This document shows positions 1 through 9,647 of a stretch of DNA of 64,000 bases, in pieces; position 1 is the stretch's first letter, and every line of letters begins with the position of its first letter. The translations under genes were made by a program, and so were the position numbers. This stretch comes from Entamoeba invadens IP1. Taxonomy: Eukaryota; Evosea; Mastigamoebida; Endamoebidae. The stretch covers positions 13,088 through 77,087 of the forward strand of contig NW_004440424.1 of assembly GCF_000330505.1 (NCBI RefSeq), read 5' to 3'. The notes beneath the pieces were generated by a model. That model was not told where the DNA came from, did no database searches, and saw nothing but the letters and a program-made list of their open reading frames with translations.

Positions 1-764
1 CGGATAATTAAATTTCGTTTGGAAATTGATGTTAATGTTATTATCAACAGAAGAACAAGTACAATCTTGATATTCAATAGTTTGTGTAGTGAAGACATAT
101 CTTTGAATTCTTCCATTGTTTTTTGAACATATACTATAATATTTTACATTACTGTTATTGTTTAATGATATTTGTTTGAAATAACCAGTCGCTGCATATT
201 TTGGTGTATTATAGTATATGTCGATATCATTAAAGTCTTGTGAAAAATCAAATGTAATGTCAGACGCTTCTGTGCCGTTCACAAATAAGAAGAGTTCGTT
301 TTTGTGTTTATAAACCCACCACATTGCATTTCCATAAGAATATAATGCAATTCCTTTGGTAATCGGTTCTACAACCGTAAGATATAACATGTCTGTATCT
401 GATCTACAACCAGATGTACAACCCAAAATCACAGAAAGTCCATCTGGATGTTTGTATCATTGATATAAAATCTCTCTTGTAAGTTTGTTGTTTGTAGAAA
501 CAGTTTCTCTAAAACAATTCCTTCTTCAAAATAAAAGTCTGTAGATATAGCTGTTGATGTCTTTGATATATATGTGTAGGTTTTGTCAGCGCAACAAGAT
601 TTATTTAAATAAACATTATTGTGAGTGTAAAAATCTTTTTGTATTAAAGTTGTTTCATCTGCAAAATTTTCGTTGGGATTAATAACATTCGACGACAGAC
701 TTTGTAATAAACCAGACGATTTTAGAAAAATGAGAGCGATTAATGACATATTGATAAATAACAA
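1..764 (-). pseudogene. Secreted cysteine-containing protein, split over two frames, partial at left edge
   Basis: The first part (764 down to 429, 111 aa) starts with a hydrophobic N-terminus (MSLIALIFLKSSGLLQSL) that looks like a signal peptide, then a stretch with CC and several Thr/Ser. It ends at a TGA at 429-431. In another frame the strand is fully open from about 445 down to base 1 (about 145 codons, with a C-x3-C near its start, a WW pair and a later C-T-C) and runs off the window. The switch must fall between about 431 and 456, because each frame has a stop just beyond that overlap. No intron with a GTTTGT-type donor restores the frame, so a one-base lesion is the simplest reading, though a non-canonical intron is possible. 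The family is not recognised. Secretion or surface location is inferred from the signal peptide only. Confidence 0.5.
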
Positions 765-1066
765 TTAATTTTTGTTTAGATCAGTTTTTCCATTTATTTA
801 CCGATTGTATTAACATTTGATTTAAAAAAACATTTAATTTATCTTAATGTAGTGTCGACCAAAATGTTTCAAATTTAATATTTCGTTAAACAATAAAAAA
901 ATAATATAATTCTGTAACTGTGCTTTTTACAAAAACTTTAAAAAATAATAATACATTGTCCATATGTTATTCAATGTATAATTTGTCGGAATTAATTGGG
1001 AAGGATTTCTTAATTATAAAAATACTTTTTGATTTTTTGGTTCAATTTTTCTTTTTATCCTAATAG
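765..1066. other. AT-rich intergenic spacer
   Basis: No ORF, RNA gene or repeat end recognised, apart from a short GTGTCGACCAAAA stretch near 851 that weakly resembles the terminus of the element at 23325. That resemblance is too short to call. Confidence 0.5.
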
Positions 1067-1068
1067 TA

Positions 1069-1217
1069 GATATAAATTATGTTACATTAGGGGGCACCCC
1101 ATTTTATCTATATTTTATAATACTTTAATTAAATCGCGAGGTACTCGAATCTGAATTTTTTCAAAATTCGGAAATATAGTACCAAGTTTATTTTTAAATT
1201 ATTATTCTTAATAAGTA
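1069..1217. repeat. Diverged extra copy of the terminus of the 1218-3334 element
   Basis: From 1069 the sequence reads GATATAAATTATGTTACATT, exactly the outer end of the right inverted repeat (inverse of 3315-3334). It then continues as a diverged version of the same terminus (G/C-rich block, then ATATTTTATAATA, then an AATCGCGA block) to about 1140. After that comes unrelated sequence with a small palindrome (GAATTTTTTCAAAATTC). It lies in direct orientation to the inner left end at 1218 and is preceded by TA. It could be the remaining end of an older copy or the true outer end of the element. Confidence 0.6.
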
Positions 1218-1468
1218 GTATATAAATTATGTTACATTACGGTCCCCCACAATTTTAAACAATATTTTATAATATTTTAACTAAACGCGAAACTGAGCAA
1301 AGCTCCAGCATGAATTTAATTATAGATCAATATATCTAGTAAATTTATATTAATGAAATTTTATAGTAAATTTATATTAATGTAATTTTTTATCTTCCTT
1401 AAAATGACGGAACAGTATATGAATGAAGCGTTTAGAAAGTTTATTGAGCTTTGTCCTTTACGACTCTT
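1218..1468. repeat. Left terminal inverted repeat, 251 bp
   Basis: Pairs with 3085-3334 with very few differences. It contains a G/C-rich outer block (CGGTCCCCCAC), the palindromic cassette GAGCAAAGCTC near 1295, two tandem copies of AAATTTATATTAATG separated by a few bases (about 1339-1382), and the first 22 codons of ORF A. Confidence 0.85.
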
Positions 1469-1958
1469 ATATAATTTAAATACAGATGAAGATATAGATG
1501 AATTTATAGATGATTCTGAAAATATTAGTGAACTTGAAAGCGAACTTGAAAGTGAATCTAGTGACGAGAAACTCACGCCAAAGGCTGATGAAGATATTAT
1601 AGAAAATCATGATTATTCTGATGAATCAAGTGAAGAAGATGTAAATGATTATGTTTATTATAATGAAGAAGATAATAAAGTTGTAGCTAACTTAGATTGT
1701 GATTGTTCTAAATTTAAAACAAGAATTAATAAATTTAAAGAATACTTTAATCAATTTATTAGAAATAATAATATAAAAGATATAATTGTAAAATATTATG
1801 TTAGTCCTAATGTTATTGAAAAAGGTTATGAAATATCGATGTGTTTAAATAATAAAGATAATTATCAAAAATTTCAAAACTTTTTTGATCATGGTTATTG
1901 TAAAGGAAAAGATAATAGAATATTTTTAATTAATGAAATTACATTGTTGATAATTTAA
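1404..1958 (+). CDS. ORF A, acidic unrecognised protein of the 1218-3334 element
   Basis: An intact 184-aa ORF. Residues 1-25 are encoded inside the left inverted repeat. Residues about 27-85 are very acidic (runs of D, E and S such as DEDIDEFIDDSE), interrupted by DEKLTPKADED, which is encoded by the same cassette found twice in ORF B. The C-terminal half is less biased (FKEYFNQFIRNNNIKDIIVK, then YYVSPNVIEKGYEISMCL) and could fold. No family is recognised. Being uninterrupted beside a broken ORF B suggests it either still matters or was inserted recently. Start chosen at the first ATG, which follows the tandem AAATTTATATTAATG repeats that may serve as leader. It is AT-rich in codon use, like other genes of this region. 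Confidence 0.6.
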   Translation: MTEQYMNEAFRKFIELCPLRLLYNLNTDEDIDEFIDDSENISELESELESESSDEKLTPKADEDIIENHDYSDESSEEDVNDYVYYNEEDNKVVANLDCDCSKFKTRINKFKEYFNQFIRNNNIKDIIVKYYVSPNVIEKGYEISMCLNNKDNYQKFQNFFDHGYCKGKDNRIFLINEITLLII

Positions 1959-2160
1959 TAGATATTTACGGTCCGTACGAACTGTAGTTCTAAGGTTTTC
2001 ATAAACTGTAAAAACAAATTAATATATTTTACATCTTATCTGAAGACATCTATTGAGTATGTTATTTTTATAGTTATTATAATAATATTGTTATATTACT
2101 TTATTAATAATATATTTAGTAATGTATAAATAATATATTTTTATTTTTATCTTAATATAA

Positions 2161-2972
2161 ATGAGTACAGATAATACTTCTCAATCAAAATCAAAATCAT
2201 TAAAAACATTTTTCAAAAATTTGTTATCTTCAGACAAAACAAATCAAACTACAAAGACGGACCCATTAAAACAAATAGATACTTCTGAAATTATTAAAGT
2301 AAGAGACGCAACATGAAGTGTGAGCAAAGCTCAAACACGTACGGAAAGAAGTTCCTCATATCCGAAGGATAGTAGCGGAATCGAAGATGAAACGCGAAGC
2401 GGGAGCAAAGCTCCAACACCAAAAACAGCATTTGGTATGTATTATTCTCCAAATGACGAAAGTGAAGATGAATATTATATTGAGCAAAGCGTCATGCCGA
2501 AGGCTGACGAGAAACTCATGCCAAAGGCTGAAACTTTATCTGATATTACTTCTAAACATATTATAGCTTTACAGAAGATTATAAACAAATACAATTTTAA
2601 AGAAATAGATATGTTAAAACAATGTAACAAGGAAATCAATAGATATATCAATAATAACCCAGAAGTTAACTCAATCAATACAAAAGATTTAAATGATACA
2701 ATTTTTATTAATGGTTATGTATTTTGTAAAATTAAAGGTAAACAAACATTAATTAAGAAACAACATAGAATTACTAAAATGATCTTGACAATAAAGTCAA
2801 AAATATAGAGGGAGAAAAGCAAGAACAATTAGTATTATTACTTAATAAAATAGAAGAATTAGAAAACAATCAAAATAAAATGAGAGATGGAATTAAAATT
2901 AAGATGCTTCCAATATTAGAACATTATATTACTGTTAATAATTTAGATGTCAGTAAATTATTTGATAATTAA
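2161..2972 (+). pseudogene. ORF B, unrecognised charged protein, one in-frame stop and one frameshift
   Basis: Coding sense runs from ATG at 2161 for 51 codons (MSTDNTSQSKSKSLKTFFKN start), meets a TGA at 2314-2316, then stays open in the same frame from 2317 to a TAG at 2806. Around 2775-2800 the sense moves to another frame, giving about 64 more codons (a coiled-coil-like segment with NKIEELENNQNK) to a TAA at 2970-2972. The middle part carries several in-frame copies of short palindromic cassettes: SKAQT, GSKAPTPK, PKDSSG, MPKADEKLMPKAE. Joined it would be about 270 residues. The function is unknown. Ser/Thr/Lys-rich N-terminus, Asn/Ile/Lys-rich core, coiled-coil end. It could be read as two separate ORFs, but the matched frame across the TGA favours one ancestral gene. 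Confidence 0.5.
2320..2531 (+). repeat. Palindromic cassettes embedded in ORF B
   Basis: Short palindromes occur in frame: GAGCAAAGCTC (2322-2332), GGAAAGAAGTTCC (2342-2354), ATCCGAAGGAT (2359-2369), GGGAGCAAAGCTCC (2401-2414), and two overlapping CATGCCRAAGGCTGA units (to 2531). The GAGCAAAGCTC core also lies in the non-coding inverted repeat near 1295, and GACGAGAAACTCA plus GCCAAAGGCTGA recurs in ORF A at 1563-1588. The right inverted repeat has another one, GGAACTTCGTTCC, at 3063-3075. Confidence 0.7.
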
Positions 2973-2975
2973 TAT

Positions 2976-3149
2976 TTATAAATAGATACTTTTATTTTTA
3001 ACAATTATAGGTTCTGGGATATCGATATCTTCATCTGTATTTAAATTATATAATAATTTTACGGAACTTCGTTCCTCAGACTCTAAGAGTCGTAAAGGAC
3101 AAAGCTCAATAAACTTTCTAAACGCTTCATTCATATACTGTTCCGTCAT
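2976..3149 (-). CDS. Truncated second copy of the ORF A start in the right inverted repeat
   Basis: A 57-residue ORF beginning with the same 22 residues as ORF A (MTEQYMNEAFRKFIELCPLR). It then has an 11-residue insertion relative to ORF A encoded by a palindrome-containing block, then LLYNLNTDEDID shared with ORF A again, then a short unrelated tail and TAA. It exists because the inverted repeat extends into the gene. It may be a fossil of a longer symmetric arrangement, and whether it is expressed is unknown. Confidence 0.4.
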   Translation of the reverse strand: MTEQYMNEAFRKFIELCPLRLLESEERSSVKLLYNLNTDEDIDIPEPIIVKNKSIYL

Positions 3150-3334
3150 TTTAAGGAAGATAAAAAATTACATTAATATAAATTTACTATAAAATTTCAT
3201 TAATATAAATTTACTAGATATATTGATCTATAATTAAATTCATGCTGGAGCTTTGCTCAGTTTCGCGTTTAGTTAAAATATTATAAAATATTGTTTAAAA
3301 TTGTGGGGGACCGTAATGTAACATAATTTATATC
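3085..3334. repeat. Right terminal inverted repeat, 250 bp
   Basis: Inverse of 1218-1468. Its outermost bases, read inward, are GATATAAATTATGTTACATT. It abuts TA at 3335-3336, which is also the left flank of the next transposon. Confidence 0.85.
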
Positions 3335-4309
3335 TAAAGAGGCTGAAAAAAACCGATGTTGGAAAAAAAGAGATGTTGTATAAAGTTGGTAACAATAGGT
3401 AAAATGTTTTTTAATTATTATTTTGTTATTTGTTTTTTTCCTTTTTTAAAAAAATAAAACCAACATTTTTGCTTTGCCTGAGTATTATTAAGAAATGTTT
3501 CGAATATGTTGTTAATAATATATTTATATTAGGGAGAATACATAATATAATACATGTATTTGTTTAATATAATCGGGAAACCCATTGAACTATTTATAAA
3601 GTGATATTAATAGTTGGATTTATAGAGACAAAACCCGTACAAATTAAACAAAGTATAATAAACAGTTCGTTTAACACAATTAACGAGATGGTTTATATTT
3701 TCGTTAGTTACGATTAATCACGATGTAATTTGTTGATCACTTTGTTTTCTGTGTTTTTTCTTTTTGGAACTTTTCCCTTTCATAAACTAATCAGCTGTAA
3801 TAACCTAAGTTGTTATTTTGAAATCTATGCTCTTAAACATTATTAAATAAAACAAACGTCTCTTCTGGTGGTTCCGGACAGTAATATATATATATATATA
3901 TATATATATTGTCGTTGAATAATAATTATTTGTATGCATAAACGACCTTCTCATTATTTTTAGTTCTTAATTTCCCAAGTTCATTATTTGACAGTGTTCA
4001 TAATCATGATAAACAAACGCGTTTTCTTCTGAGTTTTAATGATTGTTTGATTTCAGATTTTTGAAACTTTTTTATACCCATTTTTGTTGTAAATCAAACC
4101 TTTATTATTAAAATATTATTTTTTATACTATTTATTTTATAATGTATCAAATTTATTTTTAAATTGTCGTTATTGTTGAGTGTTTTAATATATAATACTC
4201 AGATTAAAATATTACTATTTTAAATTATATTAATATAATTAACATATAACAAATACTTTATTTAATTATAGAAAAAGGTTTGCGACAAAAATAAGACTTA
4301 AACCCGCAG

Positions 4310-6049
4310 TTATTTTTCGGGTTTTCTGGGTTTTTTGGCTTGACTTTGCTTCCTGGTGTTGGTGAGTTTCTCACGTTGAAGACGTTTTTTCCTGTCTTCA
4401 TAATTTTCGAGAGCAACTCTGGTCGCTCCAACAACTTTAGGTTCTGCAGCAATACCCAAGAATTTGCAGACTTCTCTTGCCCCATTCATGTCCACTTTTA
4501 CCACCCCCGTTATGTAATCTGAAATATTGTAATTTGGCGACTTCTTTTGTATCTCCTGAAGCTCGCTTTCACTGGGAGTGTGTGGCACAAATGATATTCC
4601 TGCTTATTTAAAAGAGCTCGTGACATTGTCTCCATTTGCCACACACTCCCAGGAATAGATTAGCTCTCTAATTTTTTCCTCTTCAGACATGTTAATATAT
4701 TTTTTCATTGCTTGTTTGAACTCTGGGGAATCTATTTGAAGTAATTTACCACTTTTTTCAACATTTTTACCTTCTTTTTTTAATAAAGTGAATTTGTGGC
4801 AAAGATAGTTGTTTTTGTCCGCCAAAAATTTCTTTTGGTTCCCGAATATTCCCAAGTCCATTGGTTGACATAAATGGGAACTGTGAGGGACCTCCTTAAT
4901 CATTTCTACATGATTTTCCAAAAATAAATTTTGAATTTCTTCAGAAAAATGGCCTGAAAAACCATCAAGAATTAGGAAAGCTTTCATATCGGCATGCACA
5001 CCCATTTGTTCTCTTTTTGCCTTAATTGTCGGGAAGAACACTTTTTTTAACCAGAGGGTGTATAATTCAGTATTCAAAACACCTGATTTTTGTGTCCTTA
5101 TTAAAGCCCGACTTTTAAGGGATATAATAGCAACATCTTCCAGAGAAAGTCTTTTTGTTACCACAAGTGGAATCATTTTGGTTCCATCTAGGCATCCACA
5201 ACACAAAAGACTTGTTCTGGAACTTTCTCTTTCAACTTCATTAAACACATCTTGTCCTCTAGAAACTTCTGCATAGACAATTTTTGAATGAGAATCGACC
5301 CATTGGTCGAATCCAACTTCATCGAAGTTAAAAATAAGCTCAAAACGGCACCCATCAATTTTCTTTTTCAATTCGGTGTAATATTGCAAAATTGACTCGG
5401 GTGTAACTTCTGCCCGTTTTGCTTCCATAACTGGTGCCATAACTGGTGCAACATCTGGAATATGGGTTATAATTTTGTGCAATTGCTTGGACCCAATATT
5501 TTTGTCGAAATTTTCGTGAATAAAAAAACTTGCTTCTTCACGTGTTGCTTTTTTAGTCTTACTATCTTTTATTGCGTTTTGTATCGCAATAATTTCTTCA
5601 TCATTTAGTAGTCTTTTTCGTCCTTTTTCGGGTTTTTTACCAGTTTTATTTTCGTTATTTATTTTGTCGATTTGACAACGAACACTTTTTCTTTCGAAAG
5701 TCCCGAAAAAATAGTCAAGCGCAATGGGAAAAGACAATTTTTTTCTTTTAATATTTTTGAAACATTCTCTGGCAATTCCTTTAAACAATAACGTACTTGT
5801 GACGAAAAGAATCAAATGCCATGGATTTAACTTTGATCTCAAGATCTTTAAAAAAATAATCATATCTGGGATTTCTTTTAAATAATCAATCACATTAATA
5901 TACTGTGGTATTAAAGGTTTTTTCATTGTGTTCACTAAACTTTGCAATTTTTCATCTTGTGTTTTATACACATATTTAACTTTCGGAGGTTTTGATATCA
6001 TTGGGCTATGAGACATTGATGAAAAATAAAGATTGTTATAAACACTCAA
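4310..6049 (-). pseudogene. DDE_1 transposase, Tigger/pogo type, with one in-frame TAA
   Basis: Codons 1-481 (6049 to 4604) carry a basic helix-rich N-terminal half (DNA binding expected) and a catalytic core with three aspartates: D243 in NFDEVGFDQW, D362 in FLILDGFSGHF and D398 in CQPMDLGIFG. The last two are separated by 35 residues. This matches the DDE_1 superfamily endonuclease family (pogo/Tigger/jerky). At 4604-4606 a TAA interrupts, but the same frame stays open for another 98 codons to 4310, giving a C-terminal segment (YNISDYITGVVKVDMNGARE) and a Lys/Arg-rich tail. That segment is recognisably repeated in the degraded copy at 37949-38152, so it belonged to the ancestral protein. 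The enzyme would cut and rejoin the inverted repeats of the surrounding element. The 481-aa product keeps the triad, and whether it still works is unknown. Confidence 0.8.
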
Positions 6050-8466
6050 TTATAAAACGTGTATTTTTGATTTTATTTGAAACTTTTGAATATATTTCAA
6101 CAAAAATAGTTGTGTTAATTATTGATTGTTGTTTTTAACAATTAAATTGATTTTGTTAATTATTATGTGATTGTTTAAATAATTTTGGTGTTATTCTGAT
6201 TATTTTGCTTCGATGAATTTGTTTTTTTTTATTTTGCGATGAAATTTTATCGCATTATTGTTTAGTTTTTTTACAAAGTTTATGTTTTTTTATAAAAATA
6301 AAATATTAAAAATTATAATAATAAATAACTTTATTTTTAAACATTATTTTTGAATGATTTATTTTAATATTTAAATAACTAATTATTTCTTTAAATAATT
6401 TTGCCCAAAATGGTTAAAAACAGTTATTTGGAATAATTTAATAATATTTTTATTATAAATTATTAAATATTTATTCTATATAGTATTATGAATAGTTTTT
6501 GAAATGAATTATTATTATATCATAATAGAATCACATTTATAAATTTTTGTTTGTTTTTATAAACCATGTTATATTATTAATAGCTATTGTTTAAATTATA
6601 CAAACTAAATTATTAAAATATTAAATCATGATAGTTTATCAATGATTTAATTTATATAACACATAACGAACACTTCATTTTGTAATTCTTTGGCTTCGTG
6701 TTAAGTTAGTGCCTTAGCGACTGCAAGGTTTACTGATAAGAGTTTGCACATATTAAGTTATCAAATTTTTATTTTTTTTCGAGACATTTTTTATTATTTA
6801 ATAGTATTTTTATTAACTACAATAGTTATTTGTTTTTTGATTATCAACAATTGGTCTAAAAACCCAAAATATAGCGTGATATATTTGTAAATAAAACCAC
6901 TTAAAATCTATATTGATACACAAGATACTCTTATAATAAATAATCTTTTATTTTTATAATAATGGTATTTCAAAGACTTGCCCGAGCGCTTTTCAGTTGT
7001 GTTTGCATTGACTGTTCGTGCATTGAATTACGTATTAAGTATCAATTAAGTCATTTTTTCAACACTTAACTAGAATTTTTTAATAAAATGCACTTTTGGG
7101 CAAGTCTTTATTACGGCGGAAAAAACCGATGTTTTACCATTTTATATAAAGTTTTGCTTAAAATTGGACATTATTTGCGTTTTGCCGAGTTGAAATTTAA
7201 AAAATATAAACATTTCTTAAAACCGATGTTGACCTTTTTATTACCAAACTCAAATCAATCAACACTAAATTCTGAACAAAAATAATAAAATGCCATTAAA
7301 AAATACAAAAAATAATTGAGTTTTTTCACGGCATACAAATAGTATTTTACTAACTTAACATGAAAAAACACGATTTTTATTGTTTTATTAACCACCAAGA
7401 TTTGGTTGCCTCCATTTCAGATAACCCACTCTATTTCCCCGTCTTTTTATTTTTTCCCATGAACGGCACCAAAAACCGATGTTTGACCAAGTTCTTTATA
7501 AACAACCATTAAACTTTGACCATAAATGATATTTGCCACAAAAAGTTGAGGTTTTGTTCAAAAAATTTAAAAAACAGGGAAAAAACAAATGGACACATGA
7601 AACGGAATATTACCGATGTTCGATGTTTCTAATTAAAAAATCGTTTTATTTTGTTTTTTTTCTCCAGTTTTTTGATTTTGCTTCGATTTTTGAAAAAAGT
7701 TTCAAAAAATTTATTGATTATAAAAAGGAGCTCTGTATTTCATTTGTTTGACAGGGACTCAAAAAAGGGCTGGGAATGGATGCACTCAACTTTGTGTGGT
7801 GTAGCTTTTGAAAGAACGTTTTTCAAGTTTGGCCGTGGACTGCATTTCTGATTGAATGAGGAATCGATCAAGAGGGGGTGTGAAATAAAGGTGCAGTCGG
7901 TCTTTGATCAAAGAAATGAAAAGTTGTTAGGTTTAAAGAGTGTGAATATTGATAAGTTTATTAAGTTGTTTGATATGTAATTGATTAGATAGTGGAGTTT
8001 GTGTTTTATGAACGATAAATAGCATGTAAAAAAATTAAAAGTTAAAGTTAAGGGGTGTGAAAAAAAGTACACTGACCGGGTTTTGATTAAAAGTTTTTTT
8101 ATTTATGCTAAAAAGGAAAAATAATATTGAAAACATTAATCAACTTTTAAAAACTTTTTATTGTTTTTTTAGCCAATTTTTGTATTTTTCTTGCTTCAAA
8201 GAACAGTTTAGAAGTCGTTATTTTATGCTTCCCTTTTGTCTTTCGGCAAATTCAACCTTATCTTTACAAGAAAAAAAATGCATAATCTCAAAAATGATTT
8301 TTGGCATTTCGAAAAAAGAAATTAAGTTATGTTAACCTTGTTTTTTTGAATCAAATTGCGGAAAAGTGGAAAAATAAACTATACAACTAACTATAAAAGT
8401 GTTATTAAATTACTATTATTTTGGCAACATCGCTTTTTTTCCAACATCGGTTTTTTTCTGCCCCTT
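6050..8466. repeat. Non-coding right arm of the transposon with repeated CCGATGTT end motifs
   Basis: No convincing gene: the ORFs here are short and AT-driven. CCGATGTT occurs in forward orientation at 7126, 7223, 7476 and 7613, as it does at the left terminus (3353), and in reverse at 8443-8450 in the right terminus. The copies at 7126 and 7476 also share a TATAAA about 20-30 bases further on, like the left terminus. A separate 12-bp inverted pair, AAAGACTTGCCC (6972-6983) and GGGCAAGTCTTT (7098-7109), brackets about 115 bp. Two further related motifs, GGGGTGTGAAAWAAAG, lie near 7874 and 8053. Confidence 0.5.
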
Positions 8467-8468
8467 TA

Positions 8469-8840
8469 CTTAATCAAAAAAATAATTAAGAAAAACACGT
8501 CTAATAAAATAAATTGTGCATCTGTTTGGGAACAACAACATCTATTTGTATCCAAATTCAACAAAGAATTTGTTATTCAAATGATTTTCAAAAGACTTTT
8601 GAAAGTTTTTCATTACAAAAAAGAAATGCTTTATACAAAAATAGTATTTTAATTTAAAAAATCTATTAATTGAATTAACAACTTTGTAATTATATATAAT
8701 GGTTTTTTACTTACTTTATTTCTTATACTTAATCTTTTAGGAAATAATTTATTTAATTATTTTAATAATAAAAAAGTAATGACAAAAAGTGTTATAATTA
8801 TATTATAATTCAACTAAAAATCATAATATAGAAGAGAAAT
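8469..8840. other. AT-rich spacer
   Basis: Mostly A/T runs downstream of the transposon. A short ORF spanning its right end (to 8652) has no coding signal beyond being open. Confidence 0.4.
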
Positions 8841-9645
8841 AATATTGAGACTTCTCCAAAGTGCGTCCAAGTATTGTCGAATGTTGACAACAGTTTGTTC
8901 AATTGTGGGCTTTCCTTTGGCTAATGCGCCCGCAACAATCGACGATGTTGAAGTGATTTTTGGGATATTTGCGTTGTTTGGGAGAAACAATTACTCAATT
9001 GAAAGATGATAATATTACCAAAGCTAAATAAGTTGTTAATTCCAAATTGAAAAATTCTTTAAAATAAAAGGCTACTTTTAACAAAGAAATTTACGCTCGA
9101 AAGACAAGTTGTAAAAAAATAATTGAGCAAACCCGAACTTTAATAATCAATGTTTTGAATGACAAATTCGACTTGTTATAAAAGCCACTTGACTCTTCCA
9201 ATGATGACAATGATTATACTAAAAAGAAATAACAAGAGAAGCTCAAGTTAGTTCGAACTGAACTTGATTAAGAGAAAGATAATGAAAAAACTTCAATTGA
9301 TTAAACAAATATATGAAAGAAATATTGCTTTAATCGAGGTCAGAGCTGTAATATTTGAGAAAAATGTTCAAATGGTAGAACGATAAAAGGTTAAGACTAT
9401 GAGAGACAAAGAGGCCGGTTTAGAAAAATTGAAAAGGACAAACACTAAATTCCTTAAAACAGAATACGTGTTATAACCGTGAAAATGATATGCCTGAAAA
9501 CAGAATTGGAGGCATTTAAACATGTAGACAACAGCTCAAAACAGTCGAAAAATATGTATAAAAAAATGACTGAATGAAATTAGCAACTTGAGCTTAAAAA
9601 ACTACCTTAGCAAGCTAAAGTTCAGAAGAAGAAGTATTCAGATAA
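8841..9645 (+). pseudogene. Heavily decayed coiled-coil gene remnant
   Basis: The composition changes to coding-like (more G/C, A-rich codons for Lys, Glu, Gln and Asn). Reading across frames gives broken segments such as ETSPKCVQVLSNVDNSLFN near 8850, RNIALIEVRAVIFEKNVQM near 9320 and DKEAGLEKLKRTNTKFLKTE near 9403, separated by many stops and frame changes. The Lys/Glu/Leu pattern suggests a former long coiled-coil protein. No family assigned. Confidence 0.4.
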
Positions 9646-9647
9646 AC

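Larger units (their letters stand above)
1218..3334. mobile_element. 2.1-kb element with 250-bp terminal inverted repeats and unrecognised cargo ORFs
   Basis: Bases 1218-1468 are an almost perfect inverse of 3085-3334. Homology resumes after a 33-nt block present only on the right (near 3054-3084) and extends to about 1495/3026. The repeats are flanked by TA (1216-1217 and 3335-3336), and the right TA is shared with the next transposon. Inside are ORF A (1404-1958), ORF B (2161-2972, broken) and, on the minus strand, a truncated copy of the start of ORF A (2976-3149) that arises because the inverted repeat includes the ORF start. No DDE, integrase, polymerase, capsid or helicase motif was seen, so the mobilising enzyme is unknown. 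It may be a non-autonomous transposon with captured cargo, or an unfamiliar element type. Confidence 0.7.
3337..8466. mobile_element. Tigger/pogo-like DNA transposon, about 5.1 kb
   Basis: The left end reads AAGAGGCTGAAAAAAACCGA and continues GATGTTGG, then AAAAAAAGAGATGTTG. The right end, read inward on the minus strand from 8466, is AAGGGGCAGAAAAAAACCGA followed by the same GATGTTGG and AAAAAAAGCGATGTTG. Both ends are flanked by TA (3335-3336 and 8467-8468), the target duplication expected for the Tc1/mariner superfamily. It encloses the DDE_1 transposase at 4310-6049 on the minus strand. The 2.4 kb from 6050 to 8466 holds no supported gene but has extra copies of the CCGATGTT end motif, so older elements may be nested there. 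Confidence 0.75.

Noticed and set aside
3880..3910. Alternating TA repeat near 3885-3910
   Set aside because: A simple dinucleotide tract common in such AT-rich DNA; no other sign of function.
6680..6760. Slightly GC-richer stretch considered as a tRNA gene
   Set aside because: No cloverleaf could be drawn: no paired acceptor ends and no GGTTCGA-type T loop.
7080..8652. Phe/Lys-rich ORFs in the transposon right arm
   Set aside because: Composition is that of translated poly-A and poly-T runs, with no motif or homologue in the window.
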